A stretch of DNA of 64,000 bases from Phlebotomus papatasi (lineage: Eukaryota > Arthropoda > Insecta > Diptera > Psychodidae), in contig NC_077223.1 of assembly GCF_024763615.1 (NCBI RefSeq), positions 106,888,627-106,952,626 of the forward strand, in the 5' to 3' direction. This document shows positions 59,373 to 64,000 of this stretch, in pieces. Positions within the stretch are counted from its first letter, which is position 1, and every line of letters starts with the position of its first letter. The position numbers were made by a program, and so were the translations under genes. The notes beneath the pieces were generated by a model. It saw only the letters and a list, made by a program, of their open reading frames with translations, was not told the DNA's origin and made no database searches.

Positions 59373-60462
59373 CACAAAAAAAAAATTCTCGAGGAACAGC
59401 CTGAGTCTATCTAGGCCCTAGCATAGCGGTTTCGTAAAGTTTCCCTTAAAACGCTGTTTTCATTGAAGAACTATATTTTAAATAATAATAAGGGAAGCTT
59501 TCTAGACTTCGCACACGCTCTGGCTTTGAACAGTTCGTTGTTTTTCCATATTTATTTAATGAATTTTACCCTGACCTATCTATGGTAATATATTTTAAAA
59601 TTAAAAAAAAAAATTAAATTCTTTAAAGATATACGGAAAACTAAGAAGTTTTCGAAGGTAGTGTGTGCGAAGCCTGGAAGCCTACCGCTAATTCTTCATT
59701 TTATCTGTGTCTTGCAATGTAAACCTATTTTTGGACTAAAAAGTTTTGCAATAAAGGCAATTTTTCAACCAACCAAATAAATCTAATGCAACGTCGGAAA
59801 TGACCCTCCAAAATTTATGTTTAATTCTGCCTAAAATTCTTTTACATGGCTTTTCTTTGTAGTTCAATTGTATAACTAAAATTTATGCCATTTGTGTTTG
59901 TTTTTAACAGCTCCGGCCGTAGGTATTTTATCAAGCTACATAAATCATATCACCATGTAATAAATATTCCGAGGCTGAATTCGGAATAATTTTGTTGAAT
60001 CACCCTCGCTCGTGATAAACAATTTTTATTTTTGCAGAAAAATAATTGGAAGATTGACAGATGTCAAAATTGAAAAGGAAGTTTGACGTTTAATCCTTTT
60101 GTTTTCGTTGGAAAATTTTGGGAACAGATTATTTCTGGGAGGATTTTGGGGAGTTTTTGTGGCGTCCATGAGCTCTGTTGCCCAATTTTCTCGTCAACTT
60201 GAGGCCCCCATTGTTTGTGTTTGCCTTGGAGTGTGCCTCATTAGTGAGAGATGGTGTTTCCGGCTCCGTGAGCCCAGAAATTGGTGGATTCTTGAGCAAT
60301 TGGGCACCATCGGAGGGCCCCTCTGTTTTTGGGGAGACGTTCGATTGCCAAATGAAATGGAAATTAATTGGGGAGAAAGGGCCAGAAAATGAGAGTTCTG
60401 GGGGAGTCGAAGGAGGAAAGTTCCGAAGCAGGGAAATGGGACAATTAGAGAAGGAAAATTAC
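59373..60462. other. Kinesin gene intron 1, 5' end region
   Basis: Lies directly downstream of kinesin exon 1 on the minus strand. About 60110-60462 is GC-richer than the rest, as is common near promoters. Inverted phrases around GAAGCTTTCTAGACTTCGCA (59494) and GTGTGTGCGAAGCCTGG (59661) suggest an old insert, with a relative near 3805-3835. The plus-strand open frames at 60099-60474 show no known domain. Confidence 0.4.
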
Positions 60463-60517
60463 CTCGACGATTGAAGGGTCTCACACGAACGGCGACTTTT
60501 ATTTTATCCGTTGCCAT
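60463..60517 (-). CDS. Kinesin-3 (Khc-73/KIF13-type) first coding exon
   Basis: A 55-nt exon gives 18 residues, MATDKIKVAVRVRPFNRR, plus the first base of the next codon, then the donor GAG|GTAATT at 60462-60461. The sequence is the start of a plus-end-directed microtubule motor. KIKVAVRVRPFNRR is beta strand 1 of the motor domain with the RVRPFNRRE signature of the kinesin-3 family, and MA(S/T)DKIKVAVRVRP is typical of Khc-73/KIF13. A leftover G in phase 1 agrees with the expected Glu. The ATG at 60517 is preceded by AAAAAA, an acceptable insect start context. No further motor exon was recognised to the left within the window. Confidence 0.85.
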
Positions 60518-60960
60518 TTTTTTTGCTTCTCTCCGTCACTTTTCTCACTCACACCTCCACCTCCTTTACTCCTTCTCACACACTTTTTGGCCACAAAATT
60601 CTATCACCTTTTGCAGCCTTTTTCTCAAAGCACTTCCAATCGGGTTAGAATTTGGGGAGCTAAAAACCACAATAAATCACACACACCACGCACAAATGGA
60701 CAGCTAAACAGCTGCACGGACACTCAATGCGCGTTTTGCAGCTATTTTTCACCTGGAAATTGCACTATTTACACATTTTCGCCAAAACTTTTCGCACAAC
60801 ACAAGACGCAGAAACAAAATCTCGAACTCGACTGAAAATTTTGCTGTGACATCGCGATTTTTGCGGCAACTTCACGGAGGTTGCTTTGTGGAAGTTTTGT
60901 GGAACGTCCGCTAGTGGCGCTACTCATCTGGCAACACTTTCGTTCGACATTGCGAAGAAT
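60518..60960 (-). promoter_or_regulatory. Kinesin 5' UTR and likely promoter
   Basis: Upstream of the kinesin ATG. An initiator match TCAGTC on the minus strand (60835-60830) would give a 5' UTR of about 316 nt. A CpG-richer patch follows at about 60840-60960 (CGCTAGTGGCGC and others). No TATA box was seen at the right distance. The start site is inference from a short motif. Confidence 0.35.
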
Positions 60961-61395
60961 TTTCCAGAAAAAGACAGGAAAATCTCCGAATTTTATCACC
61001 TAAACACCCATTGAAAGCGGAGAATTATCTGAGAATGCTGCATAGTGCACAATTTTCTGTGATAATAATGAATAATAGAAGAATTCCTATGTGGAAGTAA
61101 AATTTGGCGCGGTGGCTGATTTCAAAAGCAAATTTCTGGAATGCTTTCCAATGGCAATGGTAGAAAATATTTCCAGCTGGAAGTAACCCAGCAGAAAATG
61201 AACTCTATTTCTCTAATTCTGTACCACTCATTAATATTTATTAAATATGAAATAATGCAATTTTATTTTAACTTTTAACACTATTAAAAACCCGAATCAA
61301 AAAATTACGTAGAATACCAAATTGGCATAAAATATTCTCGATAGGGTGGAGTAAGTACTTTTGGCCACTTTAAGGTTTCATGTGCTTGTAATTTT
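60961..61395. other. Non-coding stretch upstream of kinesin
   Basis: No gene was seen. AAGTACTTTTGGCCAC occurs near 61352 and again near 61708, perhaps ends of an element around the mariner and RTE remnants. Confidence 0.35.
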
Positions 61396-61550
61396 TATTC
61401 ATTCATTCATTCATTTTCAACCGCTTATCCCTATTGGGGTCGCGGGCCCATGACATCCAAATTAGCAGCCCACGCTTGTCGATCCTCCGCCACTTCAGGA
61501 AGATGTTCGAGTTCGATCCCGAAGCGCTCCCACGCAAGATCCTGAATCAA
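61396..61550 (-). mobile_element. RTE-type LINE 3' end fragment
   Basis: On the minus strand the reading frame ends in VAEDRQAWAANLDVMGPRPQ then stop (stop at 61433-61431). This is like the AEDR-W end of RTE-clade reverse transcriptase ORFs. It is followed by GATAAGCGGTTGAAAATG and an ATGA/TGAA short tandem tail, as at RTE 3' ends. Only the last 40 or so codons remain. Confidence 0.55.
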
Positions 61551-61903
61551 TTTTTATAATCTTTATTAAAATTTAATGAAATTTTCTACAAAGATACCTT
61601 AAAGCCGTTTCTTCCTAATAATCCAAGAGAATTCCCAATTTTTTTGGATATTTTAGTGAAAAATGCATTTTATGCAACTATGAATGTTTCAGTACTTATA
61701 ACCACTTTGTAAGTACTTTTGGCCATTGTTTGTAGGCACTTTTAGCCACTTGTTTCCAATAGAATTTTAATAAAATAACAGAAGAAATAGCTTTCGCAAA
61801 CTTTTACAAATACACAGCACAAGTCTTATTCTTTACAATACATTCTATACAAAGATAGGGAAAATTTTCTTTAAAAAGGTATTTTTTAAAGAAATTTCTA
61901 CTA

Positions 61904-62880
61904 GTGTGTAGAGGTTATTATGACTACCATGCTCCGTCAGAGACAACATGCAGAGATTGGTTTAGACGCCTCAAAAAGAATAACTTTGACGTCAATGACA
62001 AATCTTGTTCTGGAGCACCGAAAAAGTTTAAAGACGAGAAAGTGGAAGACTTGCTCGATGAAGATCCATGTCAGACGCAAAAGGAACTTGCAAAATCATT
62101 GAGCGTGACTTAGCAAGCTATTTCAAAACACCTAAAAGTTCTAGGAATGATTCAAAAGCAAGGAAGTTGGATGTCTTACGAATTGAAACCAAGGTACGCC
62201 GAGCGCATTTTTGCACGTGTCTAGAACTGCTTCAATGGTTTTTAGCATCGCATTGTAACTGGCGATGAACAGTTGATACATTATGACAATCCGAAGCGCA
62301 AAAACATGGGGCAAGCCCGAGCATAAAGCAGTATCGGTGGCAAAGCCGAATATTCACGGTTCCAAGCACATGCTTTGTATTTGGTAGGATCAGGAGGGAG
62401 TTGTGTATCATGAGCTCCTAAAACCCAATGAAACCATTACAAGACAACTCTATCGAAGACAATTCTTCCGTTTGAATTGAGCTCTGAAGCAGAAACGACC
62501 CCAATATTATCAAAGACATGAGAAAGTCAATCTGCAACATGATAACGCTCGGCCTCATGTAGTAGTCCCGGCGAAAAACTATTTGAAAACGTTGAATTTG
62601 GAAATCCTACCCCACCCGCCATATTCACAGGACGCTTCTCTATCAGATCTCTACTTGTTCCGAACGATGACTCATGACCTGGCAGGTGTGAACTTCTAGT
62701 CTTCCGAAGACACCCAGAACCCACAAATGGGTTGACTCTTGGATAAAGAGAAAACATACCTCATTCTTTCGACGAGGTATCCGTGAATTGTGGAGTTCGA
62801 ACCGAGGTGTGTACTCAACGCCTTTTTATGTTGAACTAATTTATTGGCAGGGCACAAAATGTACTGTAGGAGGAAAGATG
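61904..62880 (+). pseudogene. Degenerate mariner (DD34D) transposase
   Basis: A cut-and-paste transposase remnant of the Tc1/mariner superfamily. The first frame (61904-62113) covers the N-terminal DNA-binding region (TCRDWFRRLKKNNFDVNDKS, LLDEDPCQTQKELAKSL). Beyond an early stop the homology continues in shifting frames: TGDE and HYDNPKR near 62257-62300, a WWDQEGVVYHELLKPNET-like stretch near 62380-62436, HDNARPH near 62536, then PHPPYSQD and SDLYLF near 62613-62664. The three catalytic Asp positions can still be recognised. Multiple stops and frameshifts and a lost N-terminus make it inactive. No terminal inverted repeats were confirmed. Confidence 0.85.
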
Positions 62881-63263
62881 GTCGCGTATGTGCTGAATTG
62901 ACGGAAATCCTATATTTCACATCCGCGACCATCTTACATTGTTACAAATGGTGCTTAATAAAGTCTATTGTACAATAGTTTTCAAATATTTTATAAAATT
63001 CATAAATTGGCGTTAGCGGCCTGATCGAATGCGTATTCTACTTTAATGAAACTTAGATTTTCACAAAAAAAATAGCGAGAATTATTTTGTACCCCCCATA
63101 CAAAAATGTAATTTTTTTGATTTCCTCAAATTTTCTCCTATAAAAAAATCAACTATTTTTTCCTTTCAAGTATTTTTTGAAGACTTAGAAGCTGCTTTGA
63201 AATTGATACTTCACAATCTCCTTTATTCTATTTCTATCATATTTCATATCATTCATCTTTGTA
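62881..63263. other. Non-coding stretch
   Basis: The 3' flank of the mariner remnant, AT-rich. No gene was seen. Confidence 0.4.
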
Positions 63264-63601
63264 CAGTAGATTCTTCTAAATTCGAACGCTCGGGGAGTAT
63301 TTTTGACATTTCTCACCTTCCAAATTCGAACGATTTTTTCAAAACCAACGAAATTTATGTGAGATTAATTGTACTTTGAATAAAATTCCCGTACTTTGTC
63401 ACAAGTCTCAATGGTATCATACTTCCTTTTCATTTTATACGATCATAATGTATGTAAACATTTAGGAAGAAGCCGGAAGAAGCGTATAAATATGATTTTC
63501 ATTCATTCAGAATATGAATTTTTTAACATAACCCCACAATTGACAATTTGAATCTAAACATCGTTCGAATTTGAGAGATTCAGACTTAAGAGACTCTACT
63601 G
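63264..63601. mobile_element. MITE family F, pogo-type ends, copy 2
   Basis: A 338-bp element flanked by TA (63262-63263 and 63602-63603). The ends CAGTAGATTCTTCTAAATTC and the inverse of CAGTAGAGTCTCTTAAGTC share the CAGTAGA start with 35205-35438, and ATTCGAACG is repeated inverted inside. Confidence 0.75.
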
Positions 63602-63712
63602 TACCATCAAACATCAAATTTATTAAGTTTTTAAATTTTTAATTCTTAAAAAATATGAAAATGTTAGACTTTAGTAAACAGTACGAATTTTAGAGCGAAA
63701 AAATTATACTTA

Positions 63713-63970
63713 TGGCACTGATACACCTTGTCAATTGAGTAAAATTCAATCGATAGAAATTTTAATCCTTACACTTTCAAACTGAAATCAGATACAGCTG
63801 TCTCTTTCTGTCAAATGAAATTTCAAATTGAAATTGAAAATGAAATTGAAATTTCAATTTTCATTTGACAGAAAGAGACAAACATATATTATTTCAGTTT
63901 GAAAGAGCAAGAGGTAAAATTTCAATCGATTGAATTTCACTAAATTGAAAAGGTGTGCTGGCTAGCGCCA
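63713..63970. mobile_element. Palindromic MITE, TTA target duplication
   Basis: A 258-bp element flanked by TTA on both sides (63710-63712 and 63971-63973), with ends TGGCACTGATACACCTTGTC and the inverse of TGGCGCTAGCCAGCACACC. Its central near-perfect palindrome is built on CTCTTTCTGTCAAATGAAA. It has the same end design and target size as the element at 28524-28784. Confidence 0.8.
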
Positions 63971-64000
63971 TTAAATATTAAAATGAAAATAAATACACTA

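Noticed and set aside
60194..60462. Continuation of the kinesin frame beyond residue 18
   Set aside because: A strong donor (GAG|GTAATT) ends the exon at 60463, and the following residues do not resemble a kinesin motor domain.
60099..60474. Two plus-strand open frames of about 97 codons
   Set aside because: They overlap the kinesin promoter-proximal intron, are in competing phases and have no known domain. The GC-richer composition explains their length.
61904..62880. An active mariner transposase
   Set aside because: There are several in-frame stops and frame changes, and the N-terminus and confirmed inverted ends are missing.

Overview
This window is AT-rich nuclear DNA from an insect, most likely a nematoceran dipteran such as a sand fly or a mosquito relative. 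The evidence is two spliced insect odorant receptor (OR) genes, a metazoan kinesin-3 first exon, an insect-type non-LTR retrotransposon, mariner and pogo-like transposons, and a very high density of short inverted-repeat elements (MITEs). I cannot name the species from sequence alone.

Layout: 0.9-2.6 kb holds a tRNA-derived SINE-like fragment, a CpG-rich block with a higher-order ATGGCGG tandem repeat, G-runs, a GGCC run and a truncated transposon end. From 4.0 to 5.5 kb lies a complete five-exon OR gene on the minus strand. A tandem paralogue at 8.9-9.4 kb is cut off by a 500-N assembly gap (9437-9936). From 10 to 60 kb no host exon is firmly recognised. This stretch is a palimpsest of MITEs (at least 14 families by eye), minisatellites, two elements with inverted, tandemly repeated arms like Drosophila foldback elements, a palindrome containing two palindromes, and a full-length 5.3 kb two-ORF LINE at 39.46-44.74 kb with both ORFs open and a 13-bp target-site duplication. 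At 60463-60517 on the minus strand is the first coding exon of a kinesin-3 motor gene (Khc-73/KIF13 type). Its 5' UTR and promoter lie to the right. A dead mariner, an RTE-type LINE tail and two more MITEs finish the window.

How the parts relate: the kinesin gene runs leftward, and no further kinesin exon was recognised in the 60 kb downstream. Either intron 1 is very large and the same-strand OR pair lies inside it, or the scaffold joins separate loci. The two ORs share exon sizes, phases and about 79% identity over exon 4 (hand count), so they are a recent tandem duplication. The only convincing complete protein-coding units are the first OR and the two LINE ORFs.

The most interesting unexplained signals are 23 copies of GTACTAA/TTAGTAC within 5.5 kb (17.7-23.3 kb), the foldback-like elements, the cluster of YY1/Pho-like ATGGCGG cores, and nested insertions whose empty sites can be read in other copies within the same window. 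No wholly new gene system is evident.
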